Source: CBDEFX01 sp965237635 (GTDB lineage: Bacteria > Chloroflexota > Dehalococcoidia > Lucifugimonadales > CAUZJF01). Taken from it: DNA of 64,000 bases. The stretch lies in NCBI GenBank assembly GCA_965237635.1, contig CBDEFX010000001.1, positions 1,860,001 to 1,924,000 on the forward strand, written 5' to 3'. The notes under the pieces were generated by a model. That model saw only the letters and a program-made list of their open reading frames with translations, was not told the DNA's origin and did not search any database. Of this stretch, positions 43,719 through 51,933 are shown one piece after another. Every line of letters begins with the position of its first letter. Positions within the stretch are counted from its first letter, which is position 1. The position numbers and the translations under genes are program-made.

Positions 43719-44105
43719 ATGTCACGCACCATCAACAAAGTCGAGCTTTTGGGCAGGGTCGGAACGGACCCGGAGATGCAGTACACCCCCGGCGGCACGG
43801 CCGTCACCAAGCTGCGGCTGGCGACGGACCGCTACCGCAAGGAGGGCGAGGACGCGACCGACTGGCACAACATCGTCTGCTGGAGCAACACCGCCGAGGC
43901 GGTCAACCAGTACGTCGCCAAGGGCGACCGCATCTACGTCGCCGGACGCCTCGTCCAGAACAGCTGGGAGGGCGACGACGGCCAGCGCCGCCACCGCACC
44001 GAGGTCCACGCCTCCGAGGTCGTGTTCCTCGACTCCAACGGGAACGGCAACGGCAACGGCGACGCCGCGGACATCGAGCAGCCGGTCGGCGCCTCTCCCT
44101 TCTAG
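43719..44105 (+). CDS. ssb: Single-stranded DNA-binding protein
   Basis: 128 residues from the ATG at 43719. It contains the OB-fold signature of SSB: NKVELLGRVGTDPEMQYTPG at the start, the 'DWHNIVCWSNTAEAVNQYV' strand-helix, then GDRIYVAGRL and a closing strand. The C-terminus is a short Asn-Gly linker and a tail ending DIEQPVGASPF, whose last Phe resembles the protein-binding tip of bacterial SSBs. It coats single strands during replication and recombination. Shorter than most chromosomal SSBs. Confidence 0.93.
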   Translation: MSRTINKVELLGRVGTDPEMQYTPGGTAVTKLRLATDRYRKEGEDATDWHNIVCWSNTAEAVNQYVAKGDRIYVAGRLVQNSWEGDDGQRRHRTEVHASEVVFLDSNGNGNGNGDAADIEQPVGASPF

Positions 44106-44146
44106 TCTCACAACCGCAGAGTGACGCCTTCCCGAAGGCGCAACCA

Positions 44147-44179
44147 CGGGGCCGCTCTCACCTACATGGGGCGGCCCCG
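44147..44179 (+). repeat. Intergenic GC hairpin
   Basis: CGGGGCCGC (44147-44155) and GCGGCCCCG (44171-44179) are perfect nine-base arms with a 15-base loop; a CTCTTTGTTCT run follows. Between SSB and the RadC-like gene. Confidence 0.65.
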
Positions 44180-44213
44180 CTCTTTGTTCTAACCGATAGC
44201 GAAGGAGGCCGAC

Positions 44214-44726
44214 ATGACCACGAAGAAGAAGACCACCACCAGGGACGCCGTTCTGCTGGACGCCCTGCGGAGCAACCTGAACCTGCTGGGCGAGCTGGCG
44301 GTGCGCTACGCCGTCGAGTTCCAGCCGGAGCGCCCCACGGAGGACCTGCCCGTCATCTCCTGCCCCGAAGACGTGCGCAGGCTGCTGGGGCCGGAGATGG
44401 CGCCCCTGGCCCAGGAGCAGCTGCGGGTGCTGCTGCTCAACACCAGGAACCAGGTGATGGGCCAGCGGGTCATCTACCAGGGCAACGTCTCCTCGGCCAT
44501 CGTCCGGAACGCCGAGGTCTTCCGCCCGGCGGTCATCGCGGCCGTCCCCAGCATCATCGTCAGCCACAACCACCCCAGCCAGGACCCGACGCCCAGCCCC
44601 GAGGACGCGGCCCTCACCCGCGAGCTGGTCCAGGCGGGCAAGCTGCTGGACATCGAGCTGCTGGACCACGTGGTCATCGGCGGGGAGCGGTTCGTCAGCC
44701 TCAAGGAACGGGGCCTCATGTCCTGA
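44214..44726 (+). CDS. RadC-like JAB-domain protein
   Basis: 170 residues, start with GAAGGAGG upstream. The C-terminal two thirds have the RadC/JAMM-like metal site: His-x-His in SHNHPSQDPTPSPED with the following Ser-x-x-Asp, and the RadC segment ELVQAGKLLDIELLDHVVIG. The N-terminal helix-hairpin-helix part of full RadC is missing. Plasmid and phage RadC-type proteins are frequent in DNA-metabolism clusters; their biochemical function is unsettled. The JAMM-type protease of the PRTRC group (51839-52564) is a separate gene. Confidence 0.85.
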   Translation: MTTKKKTTTRDAVLLDALRSNLNLLGELAVRYAVEFQPERPTEDLPVISCPEDVRRLLGPEMAPLAQEQLRVLLLNTRNQVMGQRVIYQGNVSSAIVRNAEVFRPAVIAAVPSIIVSHNHPSQDPTPSPEDAALTRELVQAGKLLDIELLDHVVIGGERFVSLKERGLMS

Positions 44727-44810
44727 CGGCCCACGCCGTCCGGCTCTCACGCGGGGGGACACCCTCCCGCGCTTGCATCACCCACATCAAGGAACGAAAG
44801 GAGACTGCCC

Positions 44811-45461
44811 ATGTTGCAGACTCACACCATCGACCCCGAAGACCCCGCATCCAGTGCGGGGCAGGCTCTCTACACCATCACCGCCGGGGGTTTCTCGGCC
44901 ACCGCCGACGCCTTCGCCCGCGACGAGCAGACCGAGGGCCTCTGGTTCGTCTCGATGGTCGGCTCCCAGACGGCGCTCAAGGCGATCTGGGCCTCGCTCC
45001 TCAAGCAGCCCCCGGACGTCGCCCACATCATCAAGGGCGCGGACGGAATGGCGCTTCACGGCGGCTACCAGCGGTGCATCATCCCGTACGAGACCATCGG
45101 CACCTGGACGACCAAGATCGCCCGCCTGCCGGTGTCCGGCGGCTGGCACGCCCTCGTGTACACGAAAACGGCGGAGTTCGGCTACGAGAAGGACTCCTTC
45201 CTCCTGCTGGCGCAGTCGGAGGAGGAGGCCCCCTCGCTCCATCACCGGTTCCTCGACAAGCGCAGCCCGCTGCCCCTGCACGGCTCCTGGGCCGGTTGGC
45301 TCTGGCAGCGGGGCCTAGAACAGGAGGAGATAGTCCCGCTGCAATCGGTGGGCGTCTCGGCCTACCGGTGCTCCCCCAAGGCCAAGAAGCTGCGCGAAGA
45401 CCTGTCCGACGCCGTGGCGTCGGGCCGGCTCACGCTGCCCGGGGAGGCGTCCGATGGATAG
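44811..45461 (+). CDS. Plasmid operon protein of unknown function
   Basis: 216 residues. No family recognised. The N-terminus carries an insertion-like PASSAGQAL segment encoded by a palindromic repeat (44843-44869). The middle is beta-rich (GGYQRCIIPYETIG, GGWHALVYTKTAEFG), and the end has paired Trp residues (GSWAGWLWQRG) and a basic helix. Its last eight bases overlap the next gene. The arrangement suggests a role in the same DNA-metabolism operon. Confidence 0.6.
   Translation: MLQTHTIDPEDPASSAGQALYTITAGGFSATADAFARDEQTEGLWFVSMVGSQTALKAIWASLLKQPPDVAHIIKGADGMALHGGYQRCIIPYETIGTWTTKIARLPVSGGWHALVYTKTAEFGYEKDSFLLLAQSEEEAPSLHHRFLDKRSPLPLHGSWAGWLWQRGLEQEEIVPLQSVGVSAYRCSPKAKKLREDLSDAVASGRLTLPGEASDG
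44843..44869 (+). repeat. In-gene palindromic repeat, copy 1
   Basis: CCCCGCA-TCCAG-TGCGGGG is a perfect seven-base hairpin followed by CAGGCTCT. It lies in frame inside the coding sequence and encodes part of PASSAGQAL. A second copy is at 45669. Confidence 0.75.
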
Positions 45462-45885
45462 GACCCTGAAGCGGGCCAAGCGCAACAACAAGCGGCGCGG
45501 ACAGCGCAACCACGGGGCATGGCAGCGGTTCTCCCCCGACGGGAAGACCTGCCGCTACTGCGAGCACGACGGCTCGCAGCACCTGTGCCGGTCGGGCCAG
45601 CCCCACTTCTACCGGCCCGCGACGGAGGCGGAGCGGCGCGACCCCACGGTCATGCTCTACCGCCACACCCCCGTATCGAGTACGGGGCAGGCTCTGCCGG
45701 ACGGCGGCTCGATGCTGGTGCGGCGGATGACCGTCGCTGCCCACGCCGAGCTCATCACCGCCTTCTGCACGGCGTGCGCCGAGAGCATCGGGACGCACCA
45801 GGTCCTGTGCTACCAGCGCAACCTGGGCGTCGGAGAGGTGGTCGGCATCGACACTCGCCACAAGGACCTGGCAATCGCCGCCTGA
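45454..45885 (+). CDS. Small zinc-finger protein of unknown function
   Basis: 143 residues, very basic N-terminus (TLKRAKRNNKRRGQRNH). Cysteines and histidines in TCRYCEHDGSQHLCRSGQPHF and AFCTACAESIG suggest two zinc-binding sites. The centre contains VSSTGQALP, encoded by a palindromic repeat that interrupts the sequence without breaking the frame. No family recognised. It overlaps the preceding gene and is followed after 25 bases by the methyltransferase. Confidence 0.58.
   Translation: MDRTLKRAKRNNKRRGQRNHGAWQRFSPDGKTCRYCEHDGSQHLCRSGQPHFYRPATEAERRDPTVMLYRHTPVSSTGQALPDGGSMLVRRMTVAAHAELITAFCTACAESIGTHQVLCYQRNLGVGEVVGIDTRHKDLAIAA
45669..45695 (+). repeat. In-gene palindromic repeat, copy 2
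   Basis: CCCCGTA-TCGAG-TACGGGG, again followed by CAGGCTCT. One stem pair differs from copy 1 on both sides (C-G became T-A), so the stem is preserved by covariation. It encodes part of VSSTGQAL. Confidence 0.75.
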
Positions 45886-45910
45886 AGCGGCATGAGAAAG
45901 GAGAGACGAC

Positions 45911-46960
45911 ATGAGACTCGCTGCACAAGCCAAAGGGGGCTACTACCCGACTCCCGAGCGGGTGGTGGACCTGGTCGCCGAGCTGATTCACACCCCCACC
46001 GGCTACTACCACCGGGGCCGGGAGACCATCCGCATCCTCGACCCCTGCTGCGGGGCCGGGGACGCCCTTGAGCGGTTGGCCGAGCGCCTGGACAGGCCCA
46101 ACGCCCTGTCCATCGAGACCTACGGCGTGGAGCTGCACCGCGACCGGGCGGAGGAGGCCGAGAAGGTGCTCCACCGCACCCTGGCCTCGGACCTGTTCGC
46201 CACCTCGATAGCGAACGGGGCCTTCGGCCTGCTGCTCTTGAATCCGCCGTATGACTTTGATTCCGAAGACAAGCGGACGGAGCACGCCTTCCTGACGCAA
46301 ACCACGCGCTACCTGGCCGAGAGCGGCCTGCTGGTCTTCATCGTGCCACGGCAGCGCCTCGCAGTCTCGGCCCGCTACCTGTCCACCCACTACGGGCGGA
46401 TGCGATGCTGGGCCTTCCCCGACCCTGAACGGGAGGTCTTCGACCAGGTGGTCCTGATGGGGTACCGCAAGGCCGACCCCGTTCCCGACGCCCCCGCCGA
46501 GAGCATGGTCCTGGAGTGGGCGGTGGGGGAGCCGGAGCCTTTGCGCTCCCAGCGCAACTCCTACTCCTACCCGGAGTACACCCCCGCCACGACGCCGAGC
46601 GGCGACATCCTGTTCACCACCCGCACCGTCGATCCCGCCGCGGCTGCTGCCGAGGCGCGGCGGTCGGGGCTGTGGGCCAACACGGAGATCACCGACACGC
46701 TCTGGCCCGCCAGGGACAACCGCACCCGGCCGCTGATGCCCCTCAAACGGGGGCACATGGCGATGCTGGTGGCGGCGGGCTTCCTCGACAACCTGGTGCT
46801 CGAAGGCGACGACAGGCGCATCCTGGTCAAGGGCCGCACCTCGAAGGAGATGGTGCTGGTCGAGGACGCCCCGGAGAAGGAGGTCCACCGCGAGAAGCTG
46901 ACGACGACCGTGGTGGCCCTCGACCTGGGCGACGGACGCATCGAGGACATCGCCGCCTAG
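45911..46960 (+). CDS. N6-adenine-type DNA methyltransferase-like protein (DUF6094-like)
   Basis: 349 residues. It has the SAM-binding motif ILDPCCGAGDALE (about 36-48), an acidic GVELHRDRA strand, and the catalytic Asn-Pro-Pro-Tyr in LLLLNPPYDFD (about 110), which is the gamma-type order of N6-adenine methyltransferases. The N-terminal GGYYPTPERVV segment is also usual. I recall this as DUF6094, a family found on plasmids and phages. It lacks an obvious target-recognition domain and has no restriction enzyme beside it, so it could be a solitary or regulatory methyltransferase. Confidence 0.8.
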   Translation: MRLAAQAKGGYYPTPERVVDLVAELIHTPTGYYHRGRETIRILDPCCGAGDALERLAERLDRPNALSIETYGVELHRDRAEEAEKVLHRTLASDLFATSIANGAFGLLLLNPPYDFDSEDKRTEHAFLTQTTRYLAESGLLVFIVPRQRLAVSARYLSTHYGRMRCWAFPDPEREVFDQVVLMGYRKADPVPDAPAESMVLEWAVGEPEPLRSQRNSYSYPEYTPATTPSGDILFTTRTVDPAAAAAEARRSGLWANTEITDTLWPARDNRTRPLMPLKRGHMAMLVAAGFLDNLVLEGDDRRILVKGRTSKEMVLVEDAPEKEVHREKLTTTVVALDLGDGRIEDIAA

Positions 46961-46989
46961 CCCGGACGACTCACCCGGAGCTCTACCCA

Positions 46990-47031
46990 CGAGGCCCCGT
47001 TCATCCCCTACGGGAGACCGGCGGGGCCTCG
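46990..47031 (+). repeat. Intergenic GC hairpin
   Basis: CGAGGCCCCG (46990-46999) pairs perfectly with CGGGGCCTCG (47022-47031). A CTTCGTTTG run follows; it could weakly terminate transcription after the methyltransferase. Confidence 0.6.
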
Positions 47032-47084
47032 CTTCGTTTGGACGCAACGGACTACACCCTCATATAAGGAAAGGAAGGTTGAAG

Positions 47085-47291
47085 ATGCAGACGACCATGA
47101 CGCTGGAAGCCTGCTGCCGGTGCGGGCAGCCCATCGCCCCCGGCGAGCCGGCCATGCAGACCGCCTCGGTGGACATCATCGGCGGGCGGGCCGTCAGTTC
47201 CCCGGTGAAGGCATACCACCTGCGGGGACGCTGCTACGACGAATCCAGGGCCGCCGAAGCCGCCCGCAGGGAGGCCCTGAAAGCCGCATAG
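47085..47291 (+). CDS. Small zinc-ribbon protein
   Basis: 68 residues from the ATG at 47085 (AAGGAAGG six bases upstream). CCRCGQPIAPGEPAMQ forms the first half of a zinc knuckle; a His and a Cys in YHLRGRCYDE provide the other ligands. An Ala/Glu-rich helix ends it. No specific family. Probably an accessory factor of the helicase gene that follows. Confidence 0.6.
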   Translation: MQTTMTLEACCRCGQPIAPGEPAMQTASVDIIGGRAVSSPVKAYHLRGRCYDESRAAEAARREALKAA

Positions 47292-47314
47292 ACGGCTCAC
47301 GCAGAGCCGCATCA

Positions 47315-47341
47315 CGAGGCTTGCCACAAGGCGGGGCCTCG
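47315..47341 (+). repeat. Intergenic GC hairpin
   Basis: CGAGGC (47315-47320) pairs with GCCTCG (47336-47341); the same sequence family as the hairpin at 46990. Confidence 0.45.
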
Positions 47342-47470
47342 CACGTTCAACGAACGCCTGGGGACGTTTCCAGGGACCTGTCGCTCCGAAACGTCCCCTC
47401 CGGGGGCGTGGTGCGCCTCGGGTCCCGGCGTCGTCCTCCGGCCCACCACGGAAAAGGAGGACGACACGAC

Positions 47471-49850
47471 ATGAACCTCGGAGATTTCATCGACACGTTC
47501 AAGGACGCCATTGCCAAGAGGGTGGTGGAGTCCTACCCGCCGCTCTACCGCCCCTCGGAGAACGGCGGCACGCTCCCCAGGCTGCTCCGCAAGCCCCTGG
47601 GGGCGCAGGCCGACGCCATCAGGGGCGCGGCCCTCTCCCTCAAGGCCCACCGGGGCACCACGGTCGTCGGCGAGATGGGCACCGGCAAGACCTTCATCGG
47701 CGCGGCGGCGGCGCACATGGCGGGATTCGAGCGCATCCTCATCATCTGCCCGCCTCACCTGGTGCCCAAGTGGAAGCGGGAGGTGGAGATGACGGTGCCC
47801 GGCGTCCGCGCCGCCATCGTCGAGTCCATCACCGACCTGGAGCGGCTCCGCCTCTCCGTCGGCTCCGGCCCCCTGTTCGCGGTGATGAGCCGGGAGAAGG
47901 CCAAGCTGTCCTACCGCTGGATGCCCGCCGTGATACAGCGGTGGGCCACGTCCAGGGGAAGGCTCATACGGGAGGAGGAGACGGGGGAGCCCTTCCGGGT
48001 CCCCTGCTGCCCCGACTGCACGGCGCAGGTCGTGGACAAGGACGGCGTGCCGCTCACGGACGCCGACCTGAACCGCCGCAAGCACACCTGCGCCGGCTGC
48101 GGCGCCCCCCTCTGGCAGGCCGACAGGTCCGGCCCGGCCCGCTACCCGCTGGCCGACTACATCAAGCACCGGATGAAGGGCTTCTTCGACCTGCTGATCG
48201 GCGACGAGGTGCACGAGTTCAAGGGGCGCGGGAGCGCCCAGGGCATCGCCGCCGGCATCCTCGCCGACGTGTGCGGCAAGTCCCTCAGCCTGACCGGGAC
48301 GCTCCTCGGCGGCTACTCCTCGACCATCTTCCACCTGCTCTACCGCTTCTCGCCGGAGATCAGGACGGAGTTCGGGCGTTCCGACGAGCACCGCTGGATA
48401 CAGCGGTACGGCTTCGAGGAGGTCACCATCGGCAAGCCGGACGACGACGCGGTGGAGGACGGGCGCAACAGCCGTCGCCGCAGCTACCGCAAGGTGGTCA
48501 GGGAGCGGCCGGGCCTCGTTCCCTCCGCGCTGTTCCACATCATCGGCAACACGGTCTTCCTCAGACTGGCGGACGTTGCCTCCGGCCTGCCCGGACTACG
48601 AGGAGAAGATCCTCGTGTCCTCGATGGACTCGGAGGAGGACGCGACGGGCTACTCCCAGCGCACGGCCTACAACACCGTGTTCGAGGAGCTGCGCAAGGA
48701 GCTGGCGGCCGCCCTCAAGAGCGGCTCCAAACGGCTGCTGGCGACCTACCTCCAGACCCTATTGGCCTACCCGGACGGCTGCACCAGGGGGGAGACGGTC
48801 TTCGACCCCCGGAGCGGGGACGTCATCGTCCAGGTGCCGCCCCTGTCCGAGGAGAAGCTCTACCCCAAGGAGAAGGCGCTCGTCGACCTGGTGGCCGCCG
48901 AGCGGCTGGAGGGAAGGCGGGTGCTGGTCTACGTGACCCACACGGGGACCAGGGACATCACCGGGCGGATGGACGACATCCTCACCCGGCACGGGTTCAG
49001 GGTGGCGGTGATGAAGGCCGACGCGGTGGCCCCGAACCGCCGTGAGGCGTGGGTGGCCGACAAGGTGAAGGAGGGCATCGACGTCCTCATCTGCCACCCG
49101 CGGCTGGTGCAGACCGGCCTCGACCTCATCGACTTCCCGACCATCGTCTGGGACGAGACGGATTACAGCGTGTACGTCGTCCGGCAGGCGTCGCGGCGGT
49201 CGTGGCGCATCGGGCAGACCCGCCCGGTGAAGGTCGTGTTCATGAGCTACCGGAACACGCTGCAGGCCGACGCGCTGAAGCTGGTGGCGAAGAAGATGCA
49301 GAGCTCCCTGGCCGTCGAGGGGGAGCTGCCGGAGGACGGGCTGGCCGCCTACGGCGACGACGGCGACGACATGATGATGGCGCTGGCCCGCAAGATCGTC
49401 AGCGGTGACGAGGAGGACGAGGCCGAGACGATGGAGGAGGTCTTCGCCCAGGCCAGGAACGCCGAGAGCGAGGCCGAGGAGCTGCTGGTGGACGACGGCT
49501 GGAAGCCGGTGGAGATCGGGCCGGAGGCCGTCGCGGTCAACGGCAACGGCCACCACGCCAATGGCAACGGTCACGAGGCCATCGGGCCGACGGTCGAGCT
49601 CGTCCCGGTCAACGGCCGACACGCCAACGGCAACGGGAACGGCCACGCGCCCGCCCCGGTCAACGGGAACGGCAACGGCCACCACGACGAGGCCCCGGAG
49701 CCGCAGCAGTCGCTGTTCTCCTGGGCGGAGTTCATGGCCGAGGAGCCGGTGAAGTCGAAGGGCCGCAAGACCCAGGCCCCGTCACTGTCCCTGTTTGAGT
49801 GGGCGGTGGAACAGGAGCGGGAGGAAGAGCCGGTCGGCGCAGGTCGCTAG
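47471..49850 (+). pseudogene. SNF2/DEAD-like helicase with zinc insert, one-base frameshift
   Basis: The N-terminal part has a P-loop (GEMGTGKTFIG, about 71), an ICPPHLVPKW motif, a zinc insert (CCPDC with CAGC), a DEVH Walker B and a LTGTLLGG motif III. The C-terminal part has VYVTHTGTRDITGRM, ICHPRLVQTGLDLIDF and SRRSWRIGQTRPV, motifs of SNF2-like translocases. The frame breaks near 48593: removing one G (CCCGGACTAC) joins Leu-Pro to Asp-Tyr-Glu-Glu and gives a continuous protein of about 793 residues. The C-terminal region carries a long Asn-Gly/His linker. Conservation of both halves makes an assembly error or a fresh mutation likely. Confidence 0.82.
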
Positions 49851-49867
49851 ACCGCAAAGACACGGGA

Positions 49868-49896
49868 GAGGCCGCCGCCAGTGGAGTGGCGGCCTC
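49868..49896 (+). repeat. Intergenic GC hairpin before the PRTRC genes
   Basis: GAGGCCGCC (49868-49876) pairs perfectly with GGCGGCCTC (49888-49896). A similar but imperfect hairpin follows the gene at 53872-54375, and both are preceded by the same GAGCCGGTCGGCGC sequence. Confidence 0.6.
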
Positions 49897-49967
49897 CCCG
49901 CAGGTGGCTGAACGGGGCGCCGCCAACGAACGCAGCGAAACACTACACGCACAAAGGAGATGAACCA

Positions 49968-50174
49968 ATGGCACGCATCTTTGTCTACGACGACCGCGAG
50001 TTCCCAGACCCCGACCCCCAGATGAGCGTCGACCAGGTGAAGGCGACCCTGTCCGACTTCTACGGGGAGATCGCCAACGCCTCGGTCAAGGAGACCAAGC
50101 GCGGAGACGACACCATCTACGAGTTCCAGCGGCGGGTGGGCACCAAGGGCGCCTTCACCCACCCCCGGCGCTAG
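49968..50174 (+). CDS. PRTRC system protein C, ubiquitin-like
   Basis: 68 residues. RIFVYDDREFPDPDPQMSVD, 'VKATLSDFYGEIANASV', then a 'TIYEFQRRVGTKG' end match PRTRC protein C, a small beta-grasp (ubiquitin-like) protein of plasmid PRTRC cassettes. After the usual VGTKG end there are seven more residues (AFTHPRR). In the family it is thought to act with E1-, E2- and JAB-like partners, all of which follow here. AAAGGAG ribosome site upstream. No cytological or biochemical role is established. Confidence 0.85.
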   Translation: MARIFVYDDREFPDPDPQMSVDQVKATLSDFYGEIANASVKETKRGDDTIYEFQRRVGTKGAFTHPRR

Positions 50175-50187
50175 AGGAGGGAGTCCG

Positions 50188-50418
50188 ATGGACAACCGGA
50201 CATTCACCGGTCTGCTGGCGGCGACGCCTCCGGCGGGCCTCAGCATCCTCGAGCTCACGGCGGAGCTCACACGGCCCGACGGCTCCTTCGACTTGGACGC
50301 CGCGGCCGCAAGGCAGACGGAGGTGGAACTGGCCTGCGTCCAGGCCCAGGACTACGCCGCGGCCACGGGGCGGCTACTGGAGGCGCTGCGATGGCAACTG
50401 CGGCCCCGGCGCAACTAA
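50188..50418 (+). CDS. Small protein in the PRTRC group
   Basis: 76 residues, ATG with GAGGAGGGAG upstream, 13 bases after protein C. Predominantly helical with a short beta start; ends in a basic tail (RWQLRPRRN). No family recognised. The last 28 bases overlap the start of the next gene, which argues for it being a real member of the cassette. Confidence 0.55.
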   Translation: MDNRTFTGLLAATPPAGLSILELTAELTRPDGSFDLDAAAARQTEVELACVQAQDYAAATGRLLEALRWQLRPRRN

Positions 50419-51236
50419 GCGGCCTGGCGAACCTGCTCCTGCGGCGTCCGCCGTCGCTGCGGGAGCTGGTCACGCTGGTCGGATACGCCCAGGACTACGC
50501 CTGGTTCGTGGGGCTGGTGCGCCGCCTCTTCCCCCAGGAGGCGGAGGCGGCGCTGGCGGCCCCCGACGTACGCGGGAGGGTGGAGCGCTTCGCCGGGCTC
50601 TTCGGGGAGCGGCACTTCCCCCTCTACGCGCCGTTCATCGAGTTCTGGACGGAGGAGGAGGGGGAACAGCCTCCCTGGTCATGGCTGAGGCAGGGCATCC
50701 CCTTCGACCTGATGGGCTTCGGCTATGACGGCCTCCACGAGATGTGGGACGGCTACCGCGAGGGGCTCTCGGCCATGGCCCTGCTGGTCAAGCCCGCCGA
50801 CGCCTACTACGAAGGACCCGACGGGATACGGGTGGCCTGGCTGGAGTCGGCCGCCGAACGCATCCCGCAAGAGACATTGGAGAGGATCCCCCAAGGCGGC
50901 ATACCCCTGGACGACCTCACCGAGGCGCTGAAGGGGACCGGGTTCGAGGGGGCGGCCCAGGCGTGCTCCTGGGTCCTTGCCGAGACCGGCAACTTCTTCC
51001 TCGACCACACCTATGAGGACGGGTCGTACGACGGCTTCGCCGACCCCTGGGAGGACGACATCATCCAGGAGGGGACGGAGGAGTGGCGCAAGGCCAGCGC
51101 CCTCATGGACGCGGTCAGCCGGTTGACCGACTGGCTGGAGGAGGACCTGCCGGGCCGCTTCGCCGAGATGCTGGACTTCGTCCTAGAGCGGCTCCCCAGT
51201 CAAGAACAAGAACAGGAGGACAACGACCATGACTGA
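50391..51236 (+). CDS. PRTRC-associated protein of unknown function
   Basis: 281 residues, acidic, mostly helical, rich in Trp, Phe and Tyr (YAQDYAWFVGLVRRLFP, then PFIEFWTEEEGEQPPWSWL). It ends with a Gln/Glu-rich tail. It may correspond to a divergent PRTRC protein F or a related factor, but I cannot show that. It overlaps both neighbours, so translation is coupled to the E2-like gene. Confidence 0.55.
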   Translation: MATAAPAQLSGLANLLLRRPPSLRELVTLVGYAQDYAWFVGLVRRLFPQEAEAALAAPDVRGRVERFAGLFGERHFPLYAPFIEFWTEEEGEQPPWSWLRQGIPFDLMGFGYDGLHEMWDGYREGLSAMALLVKPADAYYEGPDGIRVAWLESAAERIPQETLERIPQGGIPLDDLTEALKGTGFEGAAQACSWVLAETGNFFLDHTYEDGSYDGFADPWEDDIIQEGTEEWRKASALMDAVSRLTDWLEEDLPGRFAEMLDFVLERLPSQEQEQEDNDHD

Positions 51237-51933
51237 TGCAGTCGATACGACCCAATGGTCCCTGCCGGGTCCGGCGGACATGCCCAGGGACACGCTCCAG
51301 ATGCAGCTGGAGGTCTACAAGGAGACCATCCTGCTGCGGGGGTTCGAGAACGACGCCACCTGGGTACGGACCGTCTCGGCGGACGCAATCGCCAACGTGT
51401 TCACCCAGCACCTTGGGTTCTCTTCCGGTCTCCTACCGGATGAGGCCCTCTGGTGGAACCAGGGCGAGACGGGGCAGGTGGTGGCCCTCTGGAGGCCGCC
51501 GCAGGTCTGGTCGGTGGCCCTGCAACGGGAGGCGTTCAAGCCTCCCGACCGGCTCCGGCTTCCCATGCCGGGGCTGGTCTTCGTCTGCTCGCCGGGGCGC
51601 CCGCCCTGGGTCTACGCCGCAACGGAGCGGCCCTCCGACCCCGAGCAGAAGCTCTTCCGGGCCCCGGCCTTCAACGTCTTCAGCGACGGGCGGGTCTGCC
51701 CCGGAAGCCACCGGTTCCCGGAGGAGGTGGACCTGATACCGGAAGGCTTCTTCCAGTCCTTCTTCTCGCTGACCGGAGACACGCGGGACCGCTCGAAGAA
51801 GCGCCCCGACAACCTAGTCGCATTATGGGAGGAGCTCGATGGACAAACTGCGTACCCGACTGAGGACCTGGTTCCCCAGTGCACGGTGGGCCAGGCGATG
51901 GCGGTCTCCGAGGGGAGACGTGGCTACCGCTAG
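51229..51933 (+). CDS. PRTRC system protein B, E2-like (Prok-E2 family D)
   Basis: 234 residues; ATG overlaps the previous gene by eight bases. LLPDEALWWNQGETGQVVAL, then PPQVWSVALQ, LRLPMPGLVFVC and PAFNVFSDGRVCPGSHRFP follow the order of Prok-E2_D proteins, whose candidate catalytic cysteine lies in the G(R)VCxG element (about Cys157 here). It is the likely ubiquitin-conjugating-like component acting between the ThiF/E1-like protein and protein C. The overlap with the JAB gene downstream further ties the set together. Confidence 0.8.
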   Translation: MTDAVDTTQWSLPGPADMPRDTLQMQLEVYKETILLRGFENDATWVRTVSADAIANVFTQHLGFSSGLLPDEALWWNQGETGQVVALWRPPQVWSVALQREAFKPPDRLRLPMPGLVFVCSPGRPPWVYAATERPSDPEQKLFRAPAFNVFSDGRVCPGSHRFPEEVDLIPEGFFQSFFSLTGDTRDRSKKRPDNLVALWEELDGQTAYPTEDLVPQCTVGQAMAVSEGRRGYR

